45,681 nt of DNA from Desulfovibrio legallii (GTDB taxonomy: Bacteria > Desulfobacterota > Desulfovibrionia > Desulfovibrionales > Desulfovibrionaceae), in contig NZ_SIXC01000017.1 of assembly GCF_004309735.1 (NCBI RefSeq), forward strand, positions 1-45,681, in the 5' to 3' direction. The notes under the pieces are model-generated. The model was not told the origin of the DNA and ran no database searches. It was given only the letters and a program-made list of their open reading frames with translations. Below are positions 8,331 to 16,601 of this stretch, piece by piece. The position numbers and the translations under genes are program-made. Every line of letters begins with the position of its first letter. Positions within the stretch are counted from its first letter, which is position 1.

Positions 8331-8359
8331 AAGATGGTTCTTTAGAAAATGAAAGTCAA
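8331..8359 (-). promoter_or_regulatory. Promoter with Fur-box-like operator for the small Cys-rich gene
   Basis: On the minus strand TTGACT (8354-8359), 17 bases and CATCTT (8331-8336) resemble a sigma-70 promoter. On the plus strand 8344-8358 reads AGAAAATGAAAGTCA, which agrees at 11 of 14 informative positions with TGAAAATnATTTTCA, a consensus I recall for Fur sites in Desulfovibrio relatives. The site overlaps the spacer and -35 box, as a repressor site would. Confidence 0.45.
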
Positions 8360-8592
8360 GTTCTTTGCGGGGGGAAATAAATTTTTTCTGGCCGCGCCCT
8401 AAAAGGCAGGCCCGCAACCACAGGGGAACGCTAAGGTGCGTTTGTCTCAGCGCAGCTTGCCTTTAAGAATACATATGCTCAACAGTTACGGCTCGCGCGC
8501 TTCAGAACTTAACCTTGCAGATACCTTGCGCTTAACTTGCGTGGTGGGCGGTTGCGCAAGCAGTCGCCTGGGCGTTTCAACCTTGAAAAGCC
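8360..8592. other. Intergenic region, nothing firm seen
   Basis: Between the promoter of the small Cys-rich gene and the end of the Fur-family gene. It has an AT-rich patch (8387-8395) and no convincing gene, terminator or repeat. Confidence 0.4.
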
Positions 8593-9054
8593 CTAAAGCT
8601 CTTTGGCGGCCTTGGCCCGGCATTCGGCGCAGAGGCCGTAGAGGTTGTGCACATGGCCGCGCAGTTTGAAGCCGTATTTTTCGGCCAGTTCGCGTTGCAG
8701 TTTTTCGATGCGGGGATCGCAGATTTCCACAATCTTACCGCAGCCGAGGCAGACCAGGTGGTCGTGGTGGCTGTCGGGCCTGGCCACTTCATAGCGGGTG
8801 ATGCCGTCGCTGAAGTGGATCTCCATAGCCAGGCCCGCGTCGCAGAGCAGCTTGAGCGTACGGTAAACCGTAGTCTGCCCGATGCCGGGATCGCGCTGCA
8901 AAATATGCTGGTAAAATTCTTCCAGCGAGTGGTGGCCGGGCAGTTCAAAAAAAGCCTCGGCAATGGTGCGTCGCTGCGAGGTGGTGTTCAGGCCCTTGCG
9001 GTTCATGAAGTCCAGAAATTCCGGCAGGCCCACGGTCCTCGGTTTTGCTGTCAT
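8593..9054 (-). CDS. fur: Fur-family metal-dependent regulator (probably Fur)
   Basis: 153 residues. The N-terminal winged helix (about 10-85) includes the recognition region GQTTVYRTLKLL. The dimerisation domain carries HHDH (96-99), Cys102 and Cys105 (CLGC), and Cys142 and Cys145 (CAEC), giving both Zn-binding Cys pairs. Fur proteins repress iron uptake genes when loaded with Fe(II). The dimerisation domain is closest to Fur from memory, but PerR or Zur cannot be excluded without an alignment. The start at 9054 avoids an upstream extension lacking family similarity. The neighbours are a FeoB-associated-type gene and a peroxiredoxin, which fits an iron and oxidative stress role. Confidence 0.82.
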   Translation of the reverse strand: MTAKPRTVGLPEFLDFMNRKGLNTTSQRRTIAEAFFELPGHHSLEEFYQHILQRDPGIGQTTVYRTLKLLCDAGLAMEIHFSDGITRYEVARPDSHHDHLVCLGCGKIVEICDPRIEKLQRELAEKYGFKLRGHVHNLYGLCAECRAKAAKEL

Positions 9055-9286
9055 AATTGCGCCTGCTCCCGAAAGCGGTCTGGCAGCGCGCGGGGCTGCC
9101 AAAACGCTTCCAGGCGGGGAAGCGTGACGGTTGGGGATGTCCGCGCGGCTTCTAGGATGCACCACTTTTATTTAAAAAGCAACGCGCAGTCCCCAAACCA
9201 GCGCACGCTTTACGCACAGGCGCGACGGCCTTGTCGTTAGGGCGTGCGCAGACTACAGTAACGCGGTATTTCTCGCTGCCCTGTTC

Positions 9287-9321
9287 TTGACAGGAATAAC
9301 AAGATTGAATACTGTTTTCAA
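9287..9321 (+). promoter_or_regulatory. Peroxiredoxin promoter with an overlapping palindrome
   Basis: TTGACA (9287-9292), 17 bases, TACTGT (9310-9315), about 65 bases before the peroxiredoxin start. An imperfect palindrome TTGAA-N7-TTCAA (9305-9321) covers the -10 box and could be an operator. It lies within the 326-base divergent region between the Fur-family gene and the peroxiredoxin gene. In that region I see no further gene. Confidence 0.6.
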
Positions 9322-9380
9322 AAAGAGACAGCAAAAAACCTTTGCCGGAGCGGTACGCTCCGCCGAATAAGGATGACAGT

Positions 9381-9947
9381 ATGGAAAATCTTATCAACAA
9401 AAAAGTGGCTCCGTTCAGCGTGCAGGCCTATCAGGCCGGGGAACTGAAAACCGTGACCGATGCGGAGTTGCTGGGGCACTGGTCTGTGGTCTTCTTTTAC
9501 CCTGCGGATTTTACCTTTGTTTGCCCTACGGAGCTGGAAGATCTGGCCGAGAACTACGAGGCCTTTAAAAAGCTCAATTGCGAAGTGTATTCCGTCTCTA
9601 CGGACAGCGCCTTTGTGCACAAGGCTTGGGCCGACGCCTCGCCCAACATTGCCAAAATCCGTTATCCCATGCTGGCGGACTGCGCGGGCGAACTTTCCCG
9701 GGCTTTCGGCGTGATGATCGAAGGGGCAGGACAGGCCTTGCGCGGTAGTTTCGTCATCAATCCTGAAGGGGTGGTCAAGGCCTATGAAATCCACGACACC
9801 AGCATCGGCCGCAACGTAGAGGAACTGCTGCGCAAGCTGGAGGCCGCCCAGTTTGTGGCCGAGCACGGCGACCAGGTTTGCCCCGCCCGCTGGAAGCCGG
9901 GTAAAGCCACGCTGAAGCCGGGCCTGGATCTGGTAGGCAAATTATAG
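9381..9947 (+). CDS. ahpC: Typical 2-Cys peroxiredoxin (AhpC/Prx1 type)
   Basis: 188 residues. It has the peroxidatic Cys48 in DFTFVCPTE and the resolving Cys167 in the C-terminal VCP motif, so it is a typical 2-Cys enzyme that reduces hydrogen peroxide and organic peroxides. The thioredoxin-fold landmarks FFYPADF and SVSTDS are present. AAGGA precedes the ATG; an in-frame ATG 13 codons upstream has none. No ahpF or dedicated reductase is adjacent, so the electron donor is probably a thioredoxin or rubredoxin-type system encoded elsewhere. Transcribed alone from the promoter at 9287. Confidence 0.95.
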   Translation: MENLINKKVAPFSVQAYQAGELKTVTDAELLGHWSVVFFYPADFTFVCPTELEDLAENYEAFKKLNCEVYSVSTDSAFVHKAWADASPNIAKIRYPMLADCAGELSRAFGVMIEGAGQALRGSFVINPEGVVKAYEIHDTSIGRNVEELLRKLEAAQFVAEHGDQVCPARWKPGKATLKPGLDLVGKL

Positions 9948-9979
9948 GAATACTGTGGGGAGCGGCGGCCCCCACGTAA

Positions 9980-10025
9980 TTTTTGTATGGAGCCCCTCCA
10001 TTTGGCTGGGGCTCCATACAAAAAA
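9980..10025. repeat. Long perfect inverted repeat between ahpC and rplL
   Basis: TTTTTGTATGGAGCCCC (9980-9996) pairs with GGGGCTCCATACAAAAA (10008-10024), a 17-bp perfect stem with an 11-base loop. The T-run is on the 5' side and the A-run on the 3' side on both strands, so it lacks a trailing U-run beyond the stem. It may act as a bidirectional barrier. Confidence 0.7.
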
Positions 10026-10050
10026 GGGCGGAGCCCTGCGGCCCCGCCCC
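10019..10050 (-). terminator. Intrinsic terminator of rplJ-rplL
   Basis: On the minus strand GGGCGG...CCGCCC (10026-10049) forms a GC-rich stem followed directly by a run of six T. It lies 23 bases beyond the rplL stop codon and should end the ribosomal transcript before any rpoB. Confidence 0.8.
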
Positions 10051-10072
10051 ATGCGTCCGGTATACGCGGAAC

Positions 10073-10456
10073 TTACTTGATTTCCGCAGTGGCGCCGGCT
10101 TCGGTAAGCTGCTTCTTGGCTTCTTCGGCTTCTTCCTTGGAAACGGCTTCCTTGAGGGTGGAGGGGCAGCCGTCCACCTTTTCCTTGGCTTCTTTGAGGC
10201 CAAGGCTGGTGAGGGCGCGGACCACCTTGATGACGGCGATCTTGTTGGCGCCGGCTTCCTTCAGCACCACGTCGAACTCGGTCTTCTCTTCGGCGGCCTC
10301 AGCGGCGCCGCCGGCCGGAGCAGCCATGACCATGGCGGCAGCGGGGGCAGCGGCGGAAACGCCGAACTTTTCTTCCAGTTCTTTGATGAATTCAGAAAGT
10401 TCCAGCACCGTCATGCTGGAGATAAATTCAACGACTTCTTCTTTAGTAATGGCCAT
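10073..10456 (-). CDS. rplL: Ribosomal protein bL12 (L7/L12)
   Basis: 127 residues. N-terminal dimerisation helices ([26 protein letters not shown]), an Ala-rich hinge about 37-55, and the C-terminal domain with the conserved EKTEFDVVL and [15 protein letters not shown] stretches that bind translation factors. It forms the ribosomal stalk on uL10. AGGAGA precedes the ATG. It follows rplJ closely and ends at an intrinsic terminator; unusually, rpoB does not follow. Confidence 0.97.
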   Translation of the reverse strand: MAITKEEVVEFISSMTVLELSEFIKELEEKFGVSAAAPAAAMVMAAPAGGAAEAAEEKTEFDVVLKEAGANKIAVIKVVRALTSLGLKEAKEKVDGCPSTLKEAVSKEEAEEAKKQLTEAGATAEIK

Positions 10457-10501
10457 GATATGTCTCCTGAATAATTTGGCTTGGCTGCGTTGCAAAAGGC
10501 C

Positions 10502-11026
10502 TTAGGCGGCCTTGCCTTTCTGCTCTTCAATACCCTTGAGGGCGTAGAGCAGGCCACGCAGCAGGTTGGCAAACAGCGACACAAAATTGGTGGGCACGGC
10601 GTTCATGGTGCCGAGCAGCTGACCCAAAAGCTGTTCCCTGCCGGGCAGCTTGGCCAGAGCGTCGATCTGGGCGGCGTCCAGCGCCTTGCCGTCCAGGCTG
10701 GCGCAACGCAGCTCAAAGAGCTTGCTCTGCTTGGCAAAATCACTAAGCGCCTTGGCCACCGCCACCGGGTCGTCGTACCCAAAGGCCACGCCGCAGTTAT
10801 CGTGGAACTTGTCCTTGATAGCGGCATGCGTGCCGTCGGTCAGAGCAATACGGGCCAGCGTGTTCTTGACGACGTGGTATTCGCCGCCAGCCTTGCGCAG
10901 GCTGACACGCAGGTTCGTCAGCTCTTCCACCGACATGCCCTTGAAGTCCGTGAGCACCGTAAAAGGAGCCTTCTCGGCGCGAGCCTTGATGGCCTCAATA
11001 ACGGCGGCTTTTTCAGACCTGTTCAC
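10502..11026 (-). CDS. rplJ: Ribosomal protein uL10
   Basis: 174 residues, normal for the family. The N-terminal rRNA-binding domain carries the conserved [18 protein letters not shown] and KNTLARIAL segments, and the C-terminal helix binds L7/L12 dimers. The start is GTG at 11026, with GAGAGG seven bases upstream; an ATG 15 codons further upstream is less likely. It is separated from rplA by 178 bases that probably hold an autoregulatory leader. Confidence 0.95.
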   Translation of the reverse strand: MNRSEKAAVIEAIKARAEKAPFTVLTDFKGMSVEELTNLRVSLRKAGGEYHVVKNTLARIALTDGTHAAIKDKFHDNCGVAFGYDDPVAVAKALSDFAKQSKLFELRCASLDGKALDAAQIDALAKLPGREQLLGQLLGTMNAVPTNFVSLFANLLRGLLYALKGIEEQKGKAA

Positions 11027-11204
11027 GTGATACCTCTCACGTTGGGGTTGCCAGGTGGAATGCCGAGCCAAAGAAGAAGCGTCTGGGCAGGGCAGATTAA
11101 GGGGTCGCCCCCGCCTGCCGTCTTCGACTCGAAATCCCGTTCCTCAGACAGTGCGCCCCCAAAACCCGCGGACAAACCGCAAGACCGGGGGCGCTCCTGA
11201 AGGC
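11027..11204 (-). promoter_or_regulatory. Probable L10 leader region
   Basis: A 178-base stretch between rplA and rplJ at the place where the L10(L12)4 complex binds mRNA in many bacteria. It has several GC-rich complementary segments and a short hairpin next to the rplA stop (AAGGCTTAGCCTT). I could not match the conserved L10-leader core by eye, so this rests mainly on position. Confidence 0.35.
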
Positions 11205-11912
11205 TTAGCCTTCAAGAAATTTTTTGACCTGCGCTATGTCCACCCTGAAGCCGGGGCCCATAGTGGTGGAAACAGCCATGGAGAGCATGTAGGAGCCTTT
11301 GGCGGCCGAGGGCTTGAGACGATTGACCGTCTCAAGCAGGGCCTTGAGGTTGCCTAGGATCTTTTCCGGCCCAAAGGAAACCTTGCCCAAGGGCGCGTGC
11401 AGCACGCCGGCCTTGTCCACCTTAAAGTCTACGCGGCCGGCCTTGAGCTCGGTGACAGCCTTGGTCACGTCAAAGGTGACCGAGCCGGTCTTGGCGTTGG
11501 GCATGAGCCCGCGGGGGCCCAGCACACGGCCGATCTGGCCCACCAGGGCCATGACGTCGGGCGTGGCCACGGCGGCGTCAAATTCGAGCCAGCCTTCCTT
11601 GACCTTGGCCACCAGGTCTTCGGCGCCCACCACGTCGGCGCCGGCCTCGCGGGCCTCGGCCTGCTTCTCGCCCTTACAGAACACGGCCACGCGCACGGAT
11701 TTGCCCAACCCGTGGGGCAGGGTAACGGCGCCGCGCACCATCTGGTCGGAATATTTGGGGTCAACGCCCAGACGAATGGCCACGTCCACGGTTTCGTCAA
11801 ATTTGGCGAAAGCGGCGGCCAGAGACTTGCTCACAGCGTCTTCAATGCTGAATCGCGCTTGAAGGTCAACCCCTTCAAGGGCGTTGCGAAATTTTTTGCC
11901 ATGATTGGGCAT
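11205..11912 (-). CDS. rplA: Ribosomal protein uL1
   Basis: 235 residues, the usual length. Family landmarks: [12 protein letters not shown] at the start, the [26 protein letters not shown] region in domain II, and the C-terminal [11 protein letters not shown]. It binds 23S rRNA at the L1 stalk and in many bacteria represses its own operon. An AAGGA lies a few bases upstream of the chosen ATG. Longer upstream frames lack family similarity. The 183-base gap to rplK contains a CTGCCGG/CCCCGGCAG stem near the start, which could be a leader. Confidence 0.95.
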   Translation of the reverse strand: MPNHGKKFRNALEGVDLQARFSIEDAVSKSLAAAFAKFDETVDVAIRLGVDPKYSDQMVRGAVTLPHGLGKSVRVAVFCKGEKQAEAREAGADVVGAEDLVAKVKEGWLEFDAAVATPDVMALVGQIGRVLGPRGLMPNAKTGSVTFDVTKAVTELKAGRVDFKVDKAGVLHAPLGKVSFGPEKILGNLKALLETVNRLKPSAAKGSYMLSMAVSTTMGPGFRVDIAQVKKFLEG

Positions 11913-12095
11913 GGGAATAATCCTTGTCGTTTGCATCTCCTGCCGGGGCCCGACTGCACGGGGCCGGCAGTACAATTGATTCCAACGAGGGCGGGCCGAT
12001 AATCTCCGACGCAACGCGCCGGTTCCCGCCGCCACAAGGCCGTTGCGCCGCGCAAAAGGGTAGAACGCCGGCGGCGCTCCCGGCGGCACGCGAGC

Positions 12096-12518
12096 TTACT
12101 TGACGTCGATGCCCATGCTGCGGGCCGTGCCCGCAATGGACTTGACCGCAGACTCAAGGCTGGCGGCGTTGAGGTCCGGCAGCTTGAGCTTGGCGATTTC
12201 TTCCACCTGGGCGTGGGTCAGGCTGCCAACCTTGTTGCGGTTGGGTTCGCCGGAGCCCTTTTCGATCTTGGCGGCCTTCATGATCAGTACGGAGGCCGGG
12301 GGCGTCTTGGTGACAAAGGTGAAGGAGCGGTCGGCGTACACCGTGATGACCACCGGGATGATCATGCCCTTCTGGTCCTGGGTGCGGGCGTTGAACTCCT
12401 TGCAGAAGCCCATAATGTTCAGGCCGTGCTGGCCCAGGGCCGGACCCACCGGCGGCGAGGGATTGGCCGCGCCTGCGGGGATCTGCAATTTGATTTTGGC
12501 AACTTCTTTTTTGGCCAT
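12096..12518 (-). CDS. rplK: Ribosomal protein uL11
   Basis: 140 residues. N-terminal domain with [34 protein letters not shown], the Pro-rich hinge that switches with EF-G and release factors, and a C-terminal 23S-binding domain with [14 protein letters not shown] and [17 protein letters not shown] is upstream of the ATG. It stands between nusG and rplA as in most bacteria. Confidence 0.97.
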   Translation of the reverse strand: MAKKEVAKIKLQIPAGAANPSPPVGPALGQHGLNIMGFCKEFNARTQDQKGMIIPVVITVYADRSFTFVTKTPPASVLIMKAAKIEKGSGEPNRNKVGSLTHAQVEEIAKLKLPDLNAASLESAVKSIAGTARSMGIDVK

Positions 12519-12639
12519 GTGCGTAATCCTTACATCGCTGCTGTGGCGCGGACATTGCGCCGTGCGGGCAGGTCATTAAAGAGCCGGGCGCGCGCAGGAC
12601 ACAAGACCCTGGCAAAGCGCCCGGACAAAAGGGGCCGCG

Positions 12640-13212
12640 TTATCCTTTGGAAACCTGCACAAAATCCAGCTCCACCGGCGTTTGCCGGCCGAAGATGGAT
12701 ACGGAGACGCGCAGCTTTCCCTTGTCGTAATTCACGTCTTCCACCACGCCGTTGAAGCCCCCAAAGGGCCCTTCGATGACGCGCACCTCGTCGCCCCGGT
12801 CAAAATTGAACTTGGGACGGGGCGTCTCCTTGCGGGTTTCCATCAGGGCCAGAATGCGTTCGGCTTCGGCGTCGCGCATGGGGGTGGGGCGGTTTTTGCC
12901 GCCCACAAAGCCGGTCACCTTGGAAATGGACTGCACCAGGTGACAGGAAAGGTCGGTCATGACCATACGCACCATGACGTAACCGGGGTAGAACTTGCGG
13001 GTGGAGGTGCGCTGCTGGCCGCCCTTGGTGGGCTCAATGACCTTTTCGGTGGGCACCACCACTTCCTCAATCAGGCCCTGGTCCTGCCCGGTGCGGCGCA
13101 ACTCGTTAATGGTCTTCTGCACACGCTGCTCGAAGCCCGAGTAGGTGTGCACAATATACCAGCGAGCTTTTTTGGAAAGCTCGGAAGTTTCGTCGATAAC
13201 GGGTTCTTTCAT
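12640..13212 (-). CDS. nusG: Transcription antitermination factor NusG
   Basis: 190 residues. The NGN domain (about 15-125) has WYIVHTYSGFEQRV and FYPGYVMVRMVM, and the KOW domain (about 140-190) has GDEVRVIEGPFGGFNGVVEDV. It binds RNA polymerase and couples it to ribosomes or Rho. It starts eight bases after the secE stop, so the two are co-transcribed as in most bacteria. Confidence 0.96.
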   Translation of the reverse strand: MKEPVIDETSELSKKARWYIVHTYSGFEQRVQKTINELRRTGQDQGLIEEVVVPTEKVIEPTKGGQQRTSTRKFYPGYVMVRMVMTDLSCHLVQSISKVTGFVGGKNRPTPMRDAEAERILALMETRKETPRPKFNFDRGDEVRVIEGPFGGFNGVVEDVNYDKGKLRVSVSIFGRQTPVELDFVQVSKG

Positions 13213-13220
13213 AACGGCCT

Positions 13221-13460
13221 TCAGGACAGAATGGTCTTGATGAGGGAGGAGAGACCAAGGTCCACCAGCCCCAGGATGACAGCCATCACGGCGACAAAGC
13301 CCAGCACGGCCAATGCGGCCTTGCGTGTCTCCTGCAGCGTGGGCCAGGTGACTTTGCGCAGCTCGGCCTTGGAGTCCTCCACATAGCGGGCAAAGCGGGC
13401 CACGGGGTTGGGACCTTTGGCCGCCTTTACGTCAACGGCTTGAGCCTGTTTTTTTGCCAT
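13221..13460 (-). CDS. secE: Preprotein translocase subunit SecE
   Basis: 79 residues, with one membrane helix near the C-terminus (about 50-73) preceded by the conserved amphipathic cytoplasmic segment with ELRKVTWPTLQETRKAA. It stabilises SecY in the inner-membrane translocon. A longer frame runs upstream into the tRNA-Trp gene and is rejected. The gene directly precedes nusG and follows tRNA-Trp by 21 bases. Confidence 0.94.
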   Translation of the reverse strand: MAKKQAQAVDVKAAKGPNPVARFARYVEDSKAELRKVTWPTLQETRKAALAVLGFVAVMAVILGLVDLGLSSLIKTILS

Positions 13461-13481
13461 GGTGCGTCCGGGGATAAAAAA

Positions 13482-13558
13482 TGGCAGGGCAGGAGGGATT
13501 CGAACCCCCAACATGCGGTTTTGGAGACCGCCGCTCTAGCCGTTAGAGCTACTGCCCT
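13482..13558 (-). tRNA. tRNA-Trp (anticodon CCA)
   Basis: 77 bases including an encoded CCA end. The acceptor stem AGGGCAG/CTGCCCT, D arm, anticodon loop with CCA, and GGTTCGAATCC T arm are all visible. It lies between rpmG and secE and is probably cut out of the shared transcript. Confidence 0.95.
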
Positions 13559-13601
13559 GCGTGCCGTCCGGGGGGCTTACCGCCCCCCGGCGGAAAGGTT
13601 G

Positions 13602-13751
13602 TTACCTGGTTTCACGATGCACAGTGTGCTTCTTGTCCCAGGGGCAATACTTTTTCATTTCCAGCCGCCCGGTAGTGGTCTTTTTGTTCTTCCGGGTGCT
13701 GTAGTTGCGGCGTTTGCACTCGGTGCAGGCCAGGATAATGTTGACTCGCAT
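13602..13751 (-). CDS. rpmG: Ribosomal protein bL33
   Basis: 49 residues, starting [17 protein letters not shown] and ending [10 protein letters not shown], with the CxxC (residues 9-12) and a single later Cys in [10 protein letters not shown]. The usual second CxxC is therefore reduced to one Cys, an intermediate form. It starts four bases after the tuf stop and is probably translated from the same mRNA. A GC-rich stem CCGGGGGG/CCCCCCGG lies between its end and tRNA-Trp. Confidence 0.94.
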   Translation of the reverse strand: MRVNIILACTECKRRNYSTRKNKKTTTGRLEMKKYCPWDKKHTVHRETR

Positions 13752-13755
13752 GGCG

Positions 13756-14949
13756 TTACTCGATGATTTCGGTCACGACGCCCGAACCCACCGTGCGGCC
13801 GCCTTCGCGAATGGCGAAGCGCAGGCCGGCTTCCATGGCGATGGGGGCGATAAGCTCCACCAGGAACTGGGAGTTATCGCCGGGCATGACCATTTCCACG
13901 CCTTCAGGCAGGTTGATAACGCCGGTGATGTCCGTGGTGCGGAAGTAGAACTGCGGACGGTAGCCGGTGAAGAAGGGGGTGTGACGACCGCCTTCTTCCT
14001 TGGCGAGCACATACACTTCGGCCTTGAACTTCTTGTGGGGCGTGATGGACTTGGGCGCGGCAAGCACCTGGCCGCGTTCCACGTCGTCACGCTTGGTGCC
14101 GCGCAGCAGCACGCCGATGTTGTCGCCGGCTTCGCCCTGGTCGAGCAGCTTGCGGAACATTTCCACGCCGGTGCAGGTGGTCTTCTGGGTGGGCTTGATG
14201 CCCACGATTTCCACTTCGTCGCCCACCTTGATGACGCCGCGCTCCACACGACCGGTCACCACAGTGCCGCGGCCGGAGATGGAGAACACGTCTTCAATGG
14301 GCATCAGGAAGGGCTTGTCGATATCGCGCACGGGCTCAGGGATGAAGTCGTCGCAAGCCTGGAGCAGGTCCAGAATGCATTTGGCTTCAGGGGCGTCGGC
14401 GCTGTCGGCTTCCAGAGCCTTGAGGGCGGAACCGCGGATAACGGGCACGTCGTCGCCGGGGAAGTCGTAGGAAGAGAGCAGCTCGCGCACTTCCATTTCC
14501 ACCAGTTCCAGCAGCTCTTCGTCGTCCACCAGATCGCACTTGTTCAGAAAGACCACCAGCTGGGGCACGCCCACCTGACGGGCAAGCAGAATGTGCTCAC
14601 GGGTCTGGGGCATGGGGCCGTCAGTGGCGGCCACCACCAGGATGCCGCCGTCCATCTGGGCGGCGCCGGTGATCATGTTCTTGATGTAGTCGGCGTGGCC
14701 GGGGCAGTCCACGTGGGCGTAATGGCGTTTGTCGGTCTCGTACTCCACGTGGGAGGTAGAGATGGTGATGCCGCGCTCTTTTTCTTCGGGGGCTTTGTCG
14801 ATTTCGTCATAAGAAATGAACTTGCCCTCGCCCTTGAGGCCGGCGATCTTGGTGATGGCGGCGGTCAGGGTGGTCTTGCCGTGGTCGATGTGGCCGATGG
14901 TGCCGATGTTTACATGGGGCTTTTTGCGCTGAAATTTTTCCTTGCCCAT
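13756..14949 (-). CDS. tuf: Elongation factor Tu
   Basis: 397 residues, full length. G-domain motifs GHIDHGKTT (P loop), the switch I region with the conserved GITI, DCPGH and NKCD are all present, followed by domains 2 and 3 with the familiar [23 protein letters not shown] and [15 protein letters not shown] stretches. It delivers aminoacyl-tRNA to the ribosome. GGGAGA stands before the ATG. It follows tRNA-Gly, as tufB follows tRNA genes in E. coli. Confidence 0.98.
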   Translation of the reverse strand: MGKEKFQRKKPHVNIGTIGHIDHGKTTLTAAITKIAGLKGEGKFISYDEIDKAPEEKERGITISTSHVEYETDKRHYAHVDCPGHADYIKNMITGAAQMDGGILVVAATDGPMPQTREHILLARQVGVPQLVVFLNKCDLVDDEELLELVEMEVRELLSSYDFPGDDVPVIRGSALKALEADSADAPEAKCILDLLQACDDFIPEPVRDIDKPFLMPIEDVFSISGRGTVVTGRVERGVIKVGDEVEIVGIKPTQKTTCTGVEMFRKLLDQGEAGDNIGVLLRGTKRDDVERGQVLAAPKSITPHKKFKAEVYVLAKEEGGRHTPFFTGYRPQFYFRTTDITGVINLPEGVEMVMPGDNSQFLVELIAPIAMEAGLRFAIREGGRTVGSGVVTEIIE

Positions 14950-15160
14950 TGTACGTCTCCCTGGAGAAAAAAGTTTTGCGTTTTACCTGCGTTACACTGA
15001 TAAATCGGGTTCGCGCGTGCTGTAACGCCTGCTCCTCGCGTAACGGCTGCGGCAGGGGGCAAGGCCGTGAGGGCGGCCCGCTATCCGCATTCAGTCCCTG
15101 GACACCAGGGAACGTGCATTGGCGGACAAGATGACTGAAGGGGGGTAGGGCCAGCAGGAA

Positions 15161-15236
15161 TGGAGCGGGAAACGGGATTCGAACCCGCAACCCTCAGCTT
15201 GGAAGGCTGATGCTCTAGCCGTTGAGCTATTCCCGC
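15161..15236 (-). tRNA. tRNA-Gly (anticodon TCC)
   Basis: 76 bases including CCA. Acceptor stem GCGGGAA/TTCCCGC, anticodon TCC in CTTCCAA, and T arm GGGTTCGAATCCC. It is the last tRNA before tuf. Confidence 0.95.
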
Positions 15237-15339
15237 ACATTACCGTAGTACCCCGACAGGCTTCCTGTCTCCTACAGCCAAGGCAGTTTTTTGTAACCAC
15301 CCACCTACCGTCCCTTATTAAGGGAAGACGGAAAAGTGG

Positions 15340-15425
15340 TGGTGGAGGGGGGTGGATTTGAACCACCGAAGTCTTACGACGACAGATTTACAGTCTGTTC
15401 CCTTTGGCCACTCGGGAACCCCTCC
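15340..15425 (-). tRNA. tRNA-Tyr (anticodon GTA)
   Basis: 86 bases including CCA, with the long variable arm of a class II tRNA. Acceptor stem GGAGGGG/CCCCTCC and anticodon GTA in CTGTAAATC. Confidence 0.95.
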
Positions 15426-15472
15426 ACTGAGCTTGGCAAAGATCCCTATTGCGATCTTTGTTCTGCTTTTTG

Positions 15473-15548
15473 TGGAGCTGGCGATGGGACTCGAACCCGC
15501 AACCTGCTGATTACAAATCAGCTGCTCTGCCAGTTGAGCTACGCCAGC
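15473..15548 (-). tRNA. tRNA-Thr (anticodon TGT)
   Basis: 76 bases including CCA. Acceptor stem GCTGGCG/CGCCAGC and anticodon TGT in TTTGTAA. It is the first RNA of the Thr-Tyr-Gly-tuf transcript, about 16 bases after the promoter at 15564. Confidence 0.95.
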
Positions 15549-15563
15549 GGCAACACTGCTTCT

Positions 15564-15592
15564 TAGCTATTTCCACCCTGCTTGGCAAGCAA
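15564..15592 (-). promoter_or_regulatory. Proximal promoter of the tRNA-tuf operon
   Basis: Minus strand: TTGCTT (15587-15592), 17 bases, TAGCTA (15564-15569). The start of transcription would fall about 8-10 bases before tRNA-Thr. Confidence 0.55.
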
Positions 15593-15677
15593 AAAATGCA
15601 TTTTGCGACAAATTTCTGTTTGCGCCCTTGGGCTGCAGGGGGCGTTCGTCCGCGCCGGACGCGGAAAAACGGCATTT

Positions 15678-15706
15678 ATACTACTGCACTCTGCCCAGAA
15701 GCGCAA
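15678..15706 (-). promoter_or_regulatory. Distal promoter of the tRNA-tuf operon
   Basis: Minus strand: TTGCGC (15701-15706), 17 bases, TAGTAT (15678-15683), within the 195-base gap after prmC. Tandem promoters are common before stable RNA genes. Confidence 0.45.
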
Positions 15707-15743
15707 GCCGTGTTTCCGCAGCGTTTCTGACAAGGCTGCTTTT

Positions 15744-16601
15744 TTATAGTGCCGCTTTCCGGCCAAGAGTGCAACGCTCAAGCCCGGCCAGATCCCGGCG
15801 CGTCTGGGGGGCAGCAAAGCCGGCCTGGACCAGCAGGCCCCGCACAGCTTCGCCCTGCCTGTCGCCGTGTTCCAGCAGCAGCAGGCCGCCGGGCCGCAGG
15901 CTGCGTGTTGCGGCCTGGGTTGCGGCGTCCAGGTGGGCCAGGCCGTTTTGCGGCGAAAACAAGGCTGTATGCGGCTCAAAACGCAGCACTTCGGCCATGA
16001 CCCGCGAACGTTCGCCCGGGGCCACATAGGGGGGGTTGCTCACCACCAGGTCAAGGCTTGCGGGCCGCAGGGGCGGGGCAAACAGATCGGCCCGCACGGG
16101 GCGTACCCGGTGCGCAAGCTCCAGGCGTTGGGCGTTGGCCAGGGTCACGGTCAGGGCCTCTGCGCTGAGGTCCAGGGCCAGGCCGCGCCAGCGAGGTCGG
16201 CAACGGGCCAGGGCCAGGCCGATGCAGCCGCAACCCGCGCCCAGGTCGGCAAAGCGGAGTTCCCCCTGCGGATCGGGCAGCAGCTCCAGAGCCGTATCCA
16301 CCAGCAGTTCCGTTTCCGGGCGGGGAATAAGGGTTTGCGGCGTGACCAGAAAGTCCAGGCCGTAAAATTCCTTGTGGCCTGTGATGTGGGCCAGGGGTTC
16401 GCCTGCGGCCCGGCGGTCCACAAGGGCGTCCAGGGCTGCGATTTCGCGGGAGTCCAGCTCCCGCCGGGTTGCCAGCACGCATTCCAGACGGCTGAGGCCC
16501 AGCAGATTTTCGGCCAGCACCTGCGCGCAAAGGCGGGGGCTGTCCGCCCCCGCCTTTTGCAAACGCCGGCCCGCCAGAGCCAGATACTCGCCCAGACGCA
16601 C
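15744..16601 (-). CDS. prmC: Peptide chain release factor N5-glutamine methyltransferase PrmC
   Basis: 285 residues. The N-terminal helical domain is followed by a Rossmann methyltransferase with FADLGAGCGCIGLAL (SAM binding, about 118-132) and the NPPY motif that holds the target glutamine. It methylates the GGQ glutamine of RF1 and RF2. The start is GTG, sharing one base with the lon stop (TAGTG), so translation is probably coupled to lon. prmC is more often found beside prfA; here it follows lon. Confidence 0.93.
   Translation of the reverse strand: MRLGEYLALAGRRLQKAGADSPRLCAQVLAENLLGLSRLECVLATRRELDSREIAALDALVDRRAAGEPLAHITGHKEFYGLDFLVTPQTLIPRPETELLVDTALELLPDPQGELRFADLGAGCGCIGLALARCRPRWRGLALDLSAEALTVTLANAQRLELAHRVRPVRADLFAPPLRPASLDLVVSNPPYVAPGERSRVMAEVLRFEPHTALFSPQNGLAHLDAATQAATRSLRPGGLLLLEHGDRQGEAVRGLLVQAGFAAPQTRRDLAGLERCTLGRKAAL

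Noticed and set aside
9980..10025. Long inverted repeat as the ahpC terminator
   Set aside because: The A-run follows the stem on the plus strand, so there is no U-run; kept only as an inverted repeat of uncertain function.
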